The translations under genes were made by a program, and so were the position numbers. The notes beneath the pieces were generated by a model that did no database searches, was not told the origin of the DNA, and saw only the letters and a program-made list of their open reading frames with translations. From positions 558,001 through 622,000 of the forward strand of contig CAVTIH010000002.1 in assembly GCA_963734815.1 (NCBI GenBank): DNA of 64,000 bases. The letters run 5' to 3'. This DNA is from Palsa-744 sp963734815. GTDB lineage: Bacteria > Actinomycetota > Thermoleophilia > Solirubrobacterales > Solirubrobacteraceae. Below are positions 24,511-32,519 of the stretch, in pieces; position 1 is the first letter of the stretch, and each line of letters begins with the position of its first letter.

Positions 24511-26190
24511 GTGCGTAGCATCCCCTCGATGCGTTCGCAGATGCTCGGAGCGCTCGCGCGCGCCCCGCTGTGGGGGCTCGTCCTCGCCGCGATCGCCCTT
24601 CCTACTCCTACCGCGGCCTCAGCCGATTCCCCACCCCTCGCCCGCGGGGCCCGCGGCCCAACCGTGTACGGCGCACTGCAGAGCCTGAAGCGCAGCGGGG
24701 CGCTGAGCGCCGAAGCGTACGGGCAGGACTCCTCCACGTATACCGCCGCCCTGAGCGCCGCCAAGCACCTGAGCGGCACGCGCCGCACCGAACTGGAAAG
24801 CGTGATCGCCAACGTCCAGCAGATCGCCGCCGCGGGCGAGCTGATCCCTTCGCGACTGCCCGCGCTGATGCTGACGCTCGAAAGCAACACCCAGTGGTGG
24901 AGCCACGAACCGCTGCCAGCGACCGACCAACACGTGGCCATCCCCGGCAGCCACCTCGTCTGGGAGTACTACCCCGGCCAGGGGATCGAGATCCAATGGC
25001 TGGCCACCTTCGGCGAGGCCAACGGCTACTACGACAACGGGCACGAGAACACGCAGCTGCGCGAAGTGCTCGAAGAAGCGATCCCGCTCGCCACGCAGCG
25101 GGCGGGGGGCATCGCGTGGGAGTACTTCTTCCACTTCGACGGTGGCGCGCCGCCGTGGACCAGCGGGCTCTCGCAGGGCACTGCGCTGCAGGCGCTCTCG
25201 CGTGCGTACGTGCGCCTGAAAGAACCGGCCTTCCTGACGGCCGCCAAACAGGCGCTCGGCATCTTCCAGACCTCCCCGCCGGCGGGGGTGCGCGTCGCAC
25301 AGCCGGCCGGCACGCTCTACGCGGAGTACACCTACGCCCCCACCGACCGGATCCTCAACGGCTTCATCCAGGCGCTCAACGGCCTCTACGAATACGCCAA
25401 GCTCACCGGCGACCCGCTCGGCCGCCGGCTGTTCGAAACGGGCGACGCCGAGGCGCGCGCGATCACGCCGTCGTACAACACCGGCGCCTGGTCGAAGTAC
25501 GACCAGTACACCGAATCCAACCTCAACTACCACGAGCTGCTCACCGAATTCCTGCAGAGCCTCTGCACGCGCACTGATCAAGGCCCACCCACCCCACCCA
25601 CCCAGCCCATCCCGGCGCCTACTTCGACCTCCCCCACGTCCCCACCGGCTCCCACCACATCGACCTCCCCAGCTGCCGCCTCCGGCGGGACGACCACCCC
25701 GGGAGGAGCCGCCAGCCCCGCGGAAGCAAGCACCACGGGCGGCGCCACCGCCTCGGCGGCCTCCCTCTCCGGTGGGAGGTCCTCGGTGAGCGCCACCGCC
25801 TCAGCCGCGCCGGCGCCCACGCCGATCCCCGGCGACCAGGTCTACTGCACCACCGCCCAGCGCTTCACCGCCGACCTGCACACCCCGCCGGCGCTGAAGC
25901 TGCTGACGCGCACGCTGCCCGAAGGCGTGCGCGGCGGCGTACAGCTGTCGCTTTCGAAGGTCGCCACCGTCAGCCTCACGATCCGCCAAAGCGGGCGCGT
26001 GGTGTGGACCACCAGTGCGCTCGTCGAAGGTGGCGACCCACGGCTGCTGTGGGTCACGCCGCGCAAGCCCGGCAGCTACTCCGTGAGCCTCAGCGCCACC
26101 GATCTGGCGGGCAACACGGCGAGCACAAGCGGGACGATCGCGCTCGGCCCCGCCCCGCGCCCGCCCGCCAAACGCCCCAAGCACCGCTGA
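24511..26190 (+). CDS. Secreted D-glucuronyl C5-epimerase-like protein
   Basis: The 559-residue protein has a signal peptide (GLVLAAIALPTPTAASA). An alpha/alpha-type domain (about residues 95-350) includes WEYYPGQGIEIQWLATFGEANGYY, YAEYTYAPTDRILNGFIQALNGLYEYAKLTGD and the closing GAWSKYDQY ... NLNYHELLTEFLQSL, which resembles the C-terminal domain of D-glucuronyl C5-epimerases acting on uronic-acid polymers. A ~110-residue Pro/Thr/Ser/Ala linker follows, then a C-terminal beta-sandwich. It would act outside the membrane. GTG 24511 and ATG 24529 are both possible starts. Epimerase activity is inferred from fold resemblance only. Confidence 0.72.
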   Translation: MRSIPSMRSQMLGALARAPLWGLVLAAIALPTPTAASADSPPLARGARGPTVYGALQSLKRSGALSAEAYGQDSSTYTAALSAAKHLSGTRRTELESVIANVQQIAAAGELIPSRLPALMLTLESNTQWWSHEPLPATDQHVAIPGSHLVWEYYPGQGIEIQWLATFGEANGYYDNGHENTQLREVLEEAIPLATQRAGGIAWEYFFHFDGGAPPWTSGLSQGTALQALSRAYVRLKEPAFLTAAKQALGIFQTSPPAGVRVAQPAGTLYAEYTYAPTDRILNGFIQALNGLYEYAKLTGDPLGRRLFETGDAEARAITPSYNTGAWSKYDQYTESNLNYHELLTEFLQSLCTRTDQGPPTPPTQPIPAPTSTSPTSPPAPTTSTSPAAASGGTTTPGGAASPAEASTTGGATASAASLSGGRSSVSATASAAPAPTPIPGDQVYCTTAQRFTADLHTPPALKLLTRTLPEGVRGGVQLSLSKVATVSLTIRQSGRVVWTTSALVEGGDPRLLWVTPRKPGSYSVSLSATDLAGNTASTSGTIALGPAPRPPAKRPKHR

Positions 26191-26287
26191 GACAGGTGGG
26201 CCAGCTCGTACGGCCTCCGCGGTCGGCGAGACGCCGAGCCACGGAGGGCCATTCGAGCGCCGCTGAGCGCCTCCGTACAATCGGTGT

Positions 26288-27070
26288 GTGCCCAGCGAAG
26301 CGCGCATCCGTGGCGGGGTAGGAGACCCAGACCCCGCCCACCCAAGCCGCCCCGCCGGCTCGGGTCTGGCGCGCAACTGGGGCACCCTCGATCGCGAGCG
26401 GCGCCTAGCGGCGGTCGCCGCGATCGCTCTGTTCGTGGCGATGTTCCTGCCGTGGTACCAGCAGAACGCGGTGGTCACCGCCGCGAAGAACCAGCCGCTC
26501 ATAAGTCGCAACCTGAACGCCTTCCAGGTCTTCTCGTTCGTCGAGGCCGCCGTACTGCTGGTGGCGGTTGCGGTGCTGGTGCTGCTGTATATGCGCGCGG
26601 ACGGACGCCGCTTCCAGCTGCCGGGCGGCGACGGAGCGGTCGTGTTGGCCGCCGGAGTGTGGAGCGCGCTGCTGCTGATCCTGCGGCTGTTCGACAAGCC
26701 GGGGATCACCCAGCACGGCGTCGCCGCCAACGTCGGCATCCAGTGGGGGATCTTCTTCGCGCTCGCCGCCGCCGGGCTGCTCGCCTACGCCGGCTCGCGG
26801 ATGCGGGCCGGGCAGCGGCCCGAGCCGCCGTTGCGGCGCCGAGATCGGATGCCCCGCGAGCCGCCGCGCGCCGAACGGTGGGACCCTGACACGCCGGAAC
26901 GCCAGCCTCCTGCTCGCGACCCGGCCCCGCCGCACCCACCCGAGCAAGAGCCGACGGTGGTAATGCCCCGTAGAACACCGGTCCCGTCGAAGCCGCGCAG
27001 CCGCTACCCTCCGGCGCCCGGGGAGGATCAGCTCTCCTTCGAAGACCAGCCCGACCTACCATTGCGATGA
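26288..27070 (+). CDS. Four-helix membrane protein with proline-rich tail
   Basis: The 260-residue protein has a short N-terminal leader, four hydrophobic segments (about LAAVAAIALFVAMFLPWY, FVEAAVLLVAVAVLVLLYM, AVVLAAGVWSALLLIL, WGIFFALAAAGLLAYAG) and a ~90-residue cytoplasmic tail rich in Pro/Arg. The tail includes EQEPTVVMPRRTPVP, a Thr in a context that could be a Ser/Thr-kinase substrate. No enzyme motif is seen. The start is GTG. Its stop overlaps the MoxR ATPase start by 4 bases, so it is probably the first gene of the ATPase/VWA unit. Confidence 0.7.
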   Translation: MPSEARIRGGVGDPDPAHPSRPAGSGLARNWGTLDRERRLAAVAAIALFVAMFLPWYQQNAVVTAAKNQPLISRNLNAFQVFSFVEAAVLLVAVAVLVLLYMRADGRRFQLPGGDGAVVLAAGVWSALLLILRLFDKPGITQHGVAANVGIQWGIFFALAAAGLLAYAGSRMRAGQRPEPPLRRRDRMPREPPRAERWDPDTPERQPPARDPAPPHPPEQEPTVVMPRRTPVPSKPRSRYPPAPGEDQLSFEDQPDLPLR

Positions 27071-27987
27071 CGATGCCCCCCGCCTCCCCCCCAGCCCCAA
27101 CCTCGGCCGCCGAGGTCGCGGAGGGCCTGACGGCGGTGGGGTACCTGCCGGCCGAGTCCACCGCGCTGGTGGCGTACCTGGCGACGCGACTGGGCAAGCC
27201 GGTGCTGGTCGAGGGACCCGCCGGGGTCGGCAAGACCGAGCTGGCGAAGGCGATGGCGCACTATCTGGGCCGCGAGCTGGTGCGGCTGCAGTGCTACGAG
27301 GGCCTCGACGAGGCGAAGGCGCTGTACGAGTGGAACTACCGCAAGCAGCTGTTGCGCATCCAGGCGCAGGGCGGCACCGCGGGGTGGGACGAGGTGCAGG
27401 AGGACATCTTCGGCGAGGAGTTCCTGCTCGCACGGCCGCTGATGACCGCGATCGCCTCCGAGCAGCCGGTGGTGCTGCTGATCGACGAGATCGACAAGAC
27501 CGACCAGGAGTTCGAGGCGATGCTGCTGGAGGTGCTCTCCGACTTCCAGATCTCGATCCCCGAGTTGGGCCGCGTGGAGTCGCGCACACACCCGGTGGTG
27601 CTGCTGACGTCGAACAACTCGCGTGAGCTCACTGAGGCGCTCAAGCGCCGCTGCCTCTACCTGTGGCTGGACTACCCCTGCCTCGAGCACGAGCTGGCGA
27701 TCGTGCGCCTGCACACGCCGGAGCTCTCCGAGACGGTCGCCCGCCGGCTGGTGGAGGTGGTGGGGATGGTGCGCGAGCTGGACCTCAAGAAGCCGCCGTC
27801 GATCGCCGAGTCGATCGACTGGGCGCGCGCGCTGCTGCTGCTCGGCGCGCACGACATCGACTCCGGCACCTTCATCGAGACGATGTCGGTGATCGTCAAG
27901 CATCGCACCGACATGGACGTCGTCGCAGAGCGGGTCGGGTTGAAGCTCGGGCGCGACGAGTCCGGCGCCGTCGCCGGAGCGGCCTGA
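27067..27987 (+). CDS. MoxR-family AAA+ ATPase
   Basis: The 306-residue ATPase has Walker A LVEGPAGVGKTELAKAM near residue 48, Walker B VVLLIDEIDKTDQEFEAMLL, sensor 1 PVVLLTSNNSRELTEALKRRCLYLW and the C-terminal lid. This is the MoxR/CoxD branch, whose members work with VWA-domain partners as chaperones that insert cofactors or mature enzyme complexes. The partner gene (VWA) follows directly, separated only by a palindromic repeat element. No molybdenum enzyme or CO dehydrogenase genes are in the window, so the client is unknown. Confidence 0.92.
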   Translation: MTMPPASPPAPTSAAEVAEGLTAVGYLPAESTALVAYLATRLGKPVLVEGPAGVGKTELAKAMAHYLGRELVRLQCYEGLDEAKALYEWNYRKQLLRIQAQGGTAGWDEVQEDIFGEEFLLARPLMTAIASEQPVVLLIDEIDKTDQEFEAMLLEVLSDFQISIPELGRVESRTHPVVLLTSNNSRELTEALKRRCLYLWLDYPCLEHELAIVRLHTPELSETVARRLVEVVGMVRELDLKKPPSIAESIDWARALLLLGAHDIDSGTFIETMSVIVKHRTDMDVVAERVGLKLGRDESGAVAGAA

Positions 27988-28002
27988 GCGGCACCAGGAG
28001 GG

Positions 28003-28078
28003 GTGGCATGCAATCTTTTCAAGCCCCTACCACTTCACAAAATGAAGGGTAGGGGCCCAAAAAGTACATACACAACCC
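28003..28078 (+). repeat. Interspersed palindromic element, copy 4 (best-paired copy)
   Basis: Apex at 28029-28050 (ACCACTTCA, CAAAA, TGAAGGGT). The arms pair outward as CCCCT/AGGGG, then CTTTT/AAAAG, then GGG/CCC at the ends, giving a ~76-base imperfect hairpin with one bulged A. The 3' arm reads GGGGCCCAAAAAGTACATAC and ends ACACAACCCCG. It sits between the MoxR and VWA genes and includes the VWA gene's likely start region. Confidence 0.9.
28008..28052 (+). CDS. Possible 14-residue leader peptide inside the repeat
   Basis: An AGGAGG sequence (27996-28001) is placed six bases before ATG 28008, better than for any candidate VWA start. That ATG opens MQSFQAPTTSQNEG and stops at TAG within the right stem of the palindrome. 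It is out of frame with the VWA gene. It may be the remnant of the original VWA initiation site cut off by insertion of the element, or a translated leader; expression is not shown. Confidence 0.3.
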   Translation: MQSFQAPTTSQNEG

Positions 28079-29556
28079 CGCCCTCCTCCGGTCTCGCCCC
28101 TGCGCGCGAGCCCGGCGCCAGCACCGCACAGCCCCCCGAGGGCATCGCCGCGCGTCTGTTGGAGCTCGGTGAGGAGCTGCGCAATGAGGGCGTGGCGGTC
28201 GGCACCTCCGAGCTGCTCGACGCCTTCGCGGTGCTGCGCGAGATCGAGTGGACCTCCCAGCAGGACTTCCGCGAGGCGCTGGCGGCGACGCTCGCCAAGA
28301 GCCAGGACGACCGGCGGATCTTCGAGCTGGTGTTCGAGCGCTTTTTCTTCCGCGCCGTGGAGCTTGCGGCGGTACGCGAGGGAGTGAGCGAGGACCTCCA
28401 CGACGGCCGGCGCCAGGGAAACGCGCCAGACGATGAGATAGGGGGACTGGATCTCGAAGAGCTCTCCGAGCTGCAGCTCGACGCGCTGCGCCGCCAGATC
28501 GCGGCGGCGCTCCGCGACGGCGACGACAGCGCGATGCGCGACCTCGCGCGGATGGCAATCGCCGCGCTCGCCCGCCGCGACGGCGGTTCGGGGGTGATCG
28601 GGGTGGACGTGCAGCGCATCCGCCGCGCGCTCGGCCTGCGCGCCGAGCCCCAGCCGGAGCTGCCCGCGGAGGACCCCCGCCACGAGGGCCTGCCGCGCGC
28701 CGCGCTGCGCCGCTTCGAGGCGATGCTGCGCCGCGAGCTGGAGCGCGCGCAGGTGCAGCGCACGGGGACCCTCCCTCCCGCGCGCCCGCTCGGCGAGCTC
28801 GACCGTGCGTTGCCCTCCGGCCCGCTGGCCGATCTCGCCGCGGTGCACCGCGTGGTGGCGCAGCTGCGCCGGCGCCTGGCCACGCAGGGCCACCAGACGC
28901 GCGGGCACCGCCACCACGCGCACGTGGACGTGCGCCGCACGATGCGCGCCTCGCTGCAGACCGGTGGCGTGCCGGTCGTGCTGAAGTACCGCCCGCGCCG
29001 CCCGAAACGCCCGGAGGTGTACGTGCTGTGCGACGTCTCCACCAGCGTCACCTCCGCCTCGGTGTTCTTCCTCTCCGTGCTGCACGCGCTGCACGACTCC
29101 TTCCGCAAGATGCGCTCGTTCGTGTTCATCGAGCGGATTTCCGAGGTCACCGACATCTTCGAACGCGAGCGCGACTTCAAAGCGGCCAACGAGCGGATCG
29201 CCTCAGACGCCGGGGTCGCCGACATCTCCGGCTACACCGACTACGGGCGCGTGTGGTCGGAGCTGTTGGAGCAGATCGGCGATGATCTCAACCCGCGCGC
29301 CACGGTGATCGTGCTCGGCGACGCCCGCACCAACGGCCGCCCGCCCCGCGCCGACGCCTTCGCGACGATCGCCGCGCGGGCAGGGCGCACCTTCTGGCTG
29401 AACCCCGAGCCGCGCCTGTACTGGAACTACGGCGACTCCGTGATCGCCGCCTACGAGCAGCACTGCACCGCGTTCGAGTGCTGGACCACCTCGCAGCTGG
29501 AGGACTTCGTGCGGGCGTTGACGCGGCCGGAGCTGGCGGCCGGCGCGGGTCGTTAA
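28042..29556 (+). CDS. VWA-domain protein, CoxE-like partner of MoxR
   Basis: The recognisable protein begins around IAARLLELGEELRNEGVAVGTSELLDAF and continues with a helical CoxE-type N-terminal domain (EWTSQQDFREALAATLAKSQDDRRIFELVFERFFFR). It ends in a von Willebrand A domain whose MIDAS motif is DVSTSVTS (D-x-S-x-S), with later VIVLGDARTN. It should act with the upstream ATPase. The start is unclear: the frame is open from 28003. ATG 28042 lies inside the palindromic element and has no ribosome-binding site; GTG 28003 overlaps its own AGGAGG; TTG 28159 starts nearer the conserved part. The first ~35 residues encoded by repeat DNA have no family counterpart. Confidence 0.85.
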   Translation: MKGRGPKSTYTTPPSSGLAPAREPGASTAQPPEGIAARLLELGEELRNEGVAVGTSELLDAFAVLREIEWTSQQDFREALAATLAKSQDDRRIFELVFERFFFRAVELAAVREGVSEDLHDGRRQGNAPDDEIGGLDLEELSELQLDALRRQIAAALRDGDDSAMRDLARMAIAALARRDGGSGVIGVDVQRIRRALGLRAEPQPELPAEDPRHEGLPRAALRRFEAMLRRELERAQVQRTGTLPPARPLGELDRALPSGPLADLAAVHRVVAQLRRRLATQGHQTRGHRHHAHVDVRRTMRASLQTGGVPVVLKYRPRRPKRPEVYVLCDVSTSVTSASVFFLSVLHALHDSFRKMRSFVFIERISEVTDIFERERDFKAANERIASDAGVADISGYTDYGRVWSELLEQIGDDLNPRATVIVLGDARTNGRPPRADAFATIAARAGRTFWLNPEPRLYWNYGDSVIAAYEQHCTAFECWTTSQLEDFVRALTRPELAAGAGR

Positions 29557-29639
29557 ACCAATGCCGTTTATGCCACCTGGGCGACTCCATATACGTCTGC
29601 CTATCGGGTCATGTCGTGTTCGGGCGCTACCCTCGGAGC

Positions 29640-29807
29640 GTGCGGCATTCTGTTTTGAGCACCACCCCGACGGCTGAGAAGCCCGCGCTGAGCGATAAAG
29701 AGCGCGCCGAGCGGCGACGACGGCTCGCCGAGCGCGTATTTAGCCCGGATGGGCTGGATCGGGATACGCTCGAGCACATCGAGCAGCTGGCGGACAACCA
29801 GTCGTAA
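29640..29807 (+). CDS. vapB: VapB-type antitoxin
   Basis: A 55-residue product starting at GTG 29640 (or 50 residues from TTG 29655). It is mostly charged helix (ALSDKERAERRRRLAERVF) followed by DGLDRDTLEHIEQLADNQS. Short, helical and directly upstream of a PIN-domain toxin (10 bases), it is the expected antitoxin. The DNA-binding fold itself is not obvious by eye, so the assignment rests mainly on context. Confidence 0.6.
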   Translation: MRHSVLSTTPTAEKPALSDKERAERRRRLAERVFSPDGLDRDTLEHIEQLADNQS

Positions 29808-29817
29808 GCGGCCCGCG

Positions 29818-30258
29818 GTGGACGCTGTCGAGTTGCTGCTTGGTGACGCGCCGTTCATCGCCGACACATCAGCGTGGTGGCGGTTCTCGTCCCTCCCCAC
29901 TGAGCTTGCCGTGCTCGTCAAACAAGCAATGGGCGATGACCGGCTGTGGATCACACCGATCGTGCGGATGGAGATCCTCTACTCCACTCGCAGCACCTCC
30001 GAGTACACCGCAGTCGAGACAGAGCTTGACGGGTTCCGAATCCTGCGTAATGATCGCGCCGTCGCCGACGCCGCGATGAGCGCAATCGGCGAGCTGGCCG
30101 AACAAGGCGACGGGTATCACCGCGTGCCGCTAACCGATGCGCTGATCGCCGCAGCCGCCACTGAACACGGTGGCGTTGCGCTGCTCCATCGCGACACCCA
30201 CTTCGACAAGCTGGCCGAAGTCCTCACATTCGAGAACGTCGAGCTTCCAGGGACCTGA
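29818..30258 (+). CDS. vapC: VapC-type PIN-domain ribonuclease toxin
   Basis: The 146-residue protein has the PIN-domain acidic residues: Asp16 in FIADTSAWW, Glu52 in TPIVRMEILYS, then an Asp in VPLTDALIAAAA and Asp residues in LLHRDTHFDKLAE. VapC toxins cleave RNA, commonly initiator tRNA or 23S rRNA, and are neutralised by VapB. GTG 29818 is chosen for the short gap to vapB and because the first strand follows. The pair is likely an acquired toxin-antitoxin module at the edge of the MoxR/VWA unit. Confidence 0.85.
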   Translation: MDAVELLLGDAPFIADTSAWWRFSSLPTELAVLVKQAMGDDRLWITPIVRMEILYSTRSTSEYTAVETELDGFRILRNDRAVADAAMSAIGELAEQGDGYHRVPLTDALIAAAATEHGGVALLHRDTHFDKLAEVLTFENVELPGT

Positions 30259-30279
30259 CCTGTCTCGCCGCCTGGGCCG

Positions 30280-31446
30280 TCAGCTCACCACCACCTCCTC
30301 CGTCACCGCGTCCATCAACTCCCGCGCATGGTATCGGCGCTGACCTCGCGGGCCCGCTTTCCCCTCCTCCAGCACCCCGACCGCTTCGAGCTGTCGAAGC
30401 AGTCGCAGCGCCGTCGGACGGCTCACTCCCAGACCCGCCTCCACCGCGCGCGAGGAGATGATCGGCGTCTCGCAGACGAGGTCGACGAGCGCCATCGCGC
30501 TGCTTGACGCAATCGTCGCCGCCGCCACGCGGTAGCGCTCGCGCAGCTCGACGATGCGCTGCGCGCGAACAACCGCGTCCGTGGCCTGTGTGCGCACGGC
30601 GCTGAGGAAGAGCTCGATCCATGGCAGAGCTTCGCCGCGTTCGCGGATCGCTTGGAGGGTCTCGTAGTAGCGCTCGCGTTCGCGCTCCAAGTATGTGCTC
30701 AGGTACAGCAGCGGCGCGGGCAGCCGGCCACGGTCGACGAGCAGGAAGACGGACAGCAGGCGGCCGATGCGGCCGTTGCCGTCCAGAAAGGGGTGCAACG
30801 TCTCGAACTGGTAGTGCAGCAGGGCGTTCTGCACCAGTAGGGGGGCATCCAGCTCCGCGTGTGCGTAGCGCTCCCAATCGGCAAGCAGACTGGGAAGCTC
30901 CTCAGGCGGAGGCGGGACGAAGCGCGCGGTCTCGATCGTCGAACCGGCTGCTCCAACCCAGTTCTGCGTGGCGCGAAACTCGCCGGGCATCCGCTCCCGG
31001 CCGCGTACCCCGGCGAGCAGGCGCCGGTGCATCTCACGGATCAGGCGCACGCCAAGCGGAAGCTCGTCGATCTGACCGAGGCCCCATTCGAGGGCTTCGA
31101 TGTAGTTGACGACCTCCTCGACGTCGGCGCTGGGCGGCTCGTCGCTCGCCTTGGCTTCGAAGACATCCGCCAGCGACGCCTGCGTACCCTCAATTCGCGT
31201 GGAGGCAAGCGCCTCGCGCAGGAGATAAGGGCGAATCAGCAGGTGCGGATTCGGTACCAGCTGGCCGACGCCGGCGAGCCGCCCGAGCGATGCCTCGGCG
31301 TCCGCGAGCAACCGGATCGTCGACGCGGGCAGCTCGATTGCGGGCGGGATCGGCGCGGGGAAGTATGCGACGTATCCGTGTCGGCCGATCGTGCGCCGTG
31401 GCTCCCCAAACGGAGTCGATGCGTAGTCCCTGAGCTCCATGGCCAT
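30280..31446 (-). CDS. Fic-domain protein (AMPylase) with C-terminal winged helix
   Basis: The 388-residue protein carries the Fic core motif HPFLDGNGRIGR at residues 218-229, complete with the catalytic His. The inhibitory helix motif S-T-R-I-E-G is at residues 82-87, N-terminal to the core (class II Fic), where Glu86 should block ATP until relieved. It is a predicted AMP-transferase. The C-terminal ~80 residues read as a winged helix (ISSRAVEAGLGVSRPTALRLLRQLEAVGVLEEGK), so it may bind DNA and control its own gene. A perfect 11-base inverted repeat lies 6 bases before the start, and there is no ribosome-binding site, suggesting a leaderless mRNA. ATGs at 31446 and 31440 are both possible. 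Confidence 0.9.
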   Translation of the reverse strand: MAMELRDYASTPFGEPRRTIGRHGYVAYFPAPIPPAIELPASTIRLLADAEASLGRLAGVGQLVPNPHLLIRPYLLREALASTRIEGTQASLADVFEAKASDEPPSADVEEVVNYIEALEWGLGQIDELPLGVRLIREMHRRLLAGVRGRERMPGEFRATQNWVGAAGSTIETARFVPPPPEELPSLLADWERYAHAELDAPLLVQNALLHYQFETLHPFLDGNGRIGRLLSVFLLVDRGRLPAPLLYLSTYLERERERYYETLQAIRERGEALPWIELFLSAVRTQATDAVVRAQRIVELRERYRVAAATIASSSAMALVDLVCETPIISSRAVEAGLGVSRPTALRLLRQLEAVGVLEEGKAGPRGQRRYHARELMDAVTEEVVVS

Positions 31447-31452
31447 ACACTA

Positions 31453-31490
31453 GCGTCCCTAACACAAAAATCCAAATCCGTTAGGGACGC
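31453..31490. promoter_or_regulatory. Perfect 11-base inverted repeat at the fic start
   Basis: GCGTCCCTAAC (31453-31463) and GTTAGGGACGC (31480-31490) are exact reverse complements separated by a 16-base A/T-rich spacer. The spacer contains GGATTT twice on the minus strand. The site abuts the fic start codon, so a bound protein would block the promoter. The likeliest ligand is the winged-helix domain of Fic itself. Confidence 0.8.
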
Positions 31491-31587
31491 GAGGCGACCG
31501 TAACACGGGCTTTAAGGTCATCTCGGTGTCGGCGCGGCCCGCTCGGGTGCCGGCGCGGCCCGCGCTAGGCTGTGCGAAGAACAGACA

Positions 31588-31688
31588 ACACCAGGGGGGC
31601 TGGCGGGAAGGCCGGCTGAGATGGCGCCAACCAAGACCCGGCGCCGACCCTTCGAACCTGTGGGGTAATGCCCGCGGAGGGAGTGGCG
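31588..31688 (+). ncRNA. TPP (THI-box) riboswitch
   Basis: The leader shows the conserved THI-box pieces in order: CTGAGA at 31616-31621, a variable hairpin (GGCGCC ... GGCGCC), ACCCTTCGAACCTG at 31647-31660, GGTAATGCC at 31664-31672 and GCGGAGGGAG at 31674-31683. The last piece includes the GGAGGGAG ribosome-binding site eight bases before GTG 31692. In TPP-bound form this segment would be paired, so control is probably at translation initiation. It governs the ABC importer operon that follows. Confidence 0.95.
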
Positions 31689-31691
31689 TGA

Positions 31692-32519
31692 GTGTCGATA
31701 GGACTCAGAGCCGAACCGCAGCCGCTTGAGCGAGCCGGGCTGCCGGATGCCGTCGCGGTCAGCGGCGTGAGCCGTGTCTACCCGGCGCGCGATGGCAGTC
31801 ATGGATCGAGCAGGCACGGTCGCGGCGGCGCTGGCGCGTCGGTCCCAGCCCTCGCCGACGTCTCGCTGCGCGCCGGGGCCGGGGAGGTGGTCGCGGTGGT
31901 GGGCCCCAGCGGCTGCGGCAAGACCACCCTGCTGGAGCTGATCTGCGGCCTTCAGCAACCAGACGCGGGCAGCGTGCAGAGCGAGCCGGCCGCGCTGATG
32001 CCCCAGCACGACCTGCTGCTGCCGTGGCTGAGCGCCGTGGACAACGCGGCGCTGGCGCTGCGGATCGCGCGCCGGCCGCGTGCGCAGGCGCGGGAGCGCG
32101 CGCGAGAGCTGTTCGCCGAGCTCGGCCTGGCAGGCTTCGAGGCGGCGCGACCGTACGAGCTCTCGGGCGGGATGCGCCAGCGCGTGGCGTTCGTGCGCAC
32201 GCTGCTGTCGGGCAAGCCGGTGCTGTGCCTGGACGAGCCGTTCGGCGCGCTCGACGCGATCACGCGCGCCGAGATGCAGGGGTGGCTGGCACGGGTGTTG
32301 CAGCGCGACCGATCGAAGATCGGCCAGCGCACCGTGGTGCTGGTGACGCACGACGTCGAGGAGGCGGTGCTGCTGTCCGATCGTGTGGTGGTTCTATCCC
32401 CCCGCCCCGGCCGCACGGTCGCGGAGCTCGAGATCGGGCTGCCGCGCCCGCGAGCGCGCACCGACGCCGCGGTGGCAGCGCTGCGCGAGCAGGCGTTCAC
32501 TGAATTGGGGTCCCGGTGA
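31692..32519 (+). CDS. thiZ: ABC transporter ATPase, HMP/thiamine-precursor importer
   Basis: The 275-residue ATPase energises uptake. Visible motifs are Walker A VGPSGCGKTTLLELICGL, Q-loop MPQHDLLLPW, signature LSGGMRQRVAFVRTLLSGKPVLCLDEPFGALDA (with Walker B), and the His switch VLVTHDVEEAVLLSD. This is the nitrate/taurine/thiamine-precursor subfamily. The GTG at 31692 follows the ribosome-binding site embedded in the TPP riboswitch. The next gene overlaps by 4 bases. The ThiXYZ assignment rests on the riboswitch plus the NMT1-type binding protein downstream. Confidence 0.9.
   Translation: MSIGLRAEPQPLERAGLPDAVAVSGVSRVYPARDGSHGSSRHGRGGAGASVPALADVSLRAGAGEVVAVVGPSGCGKTTLLELICGLQQPDAGSVQSEPAALMPQHDLLLPWLSAVDNAALALRIARRPRAQARERARELFAELGLAGFEAARPYELSGGMRQRVAFVRTLLSGKPVLCLDEPFGALDAITRAEMQGWLARVLQRDRSKIGQRTVVLVTHDVEEAVLLSDRVVVLSPRPGRTVAELEIGLPRPRARTDAAVAALREQAFTELGSR

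Noticed and set aside
28003..28078. Coding role for the repeat as a conserved peptide (PLHKMKG-type reading).
   Set aside because: Some copies stay open in one frame, but the frame differs between loci and does not match the downstream genes except by chance at the VWA gene; base-pairing, not the peptide, is what is conserved.
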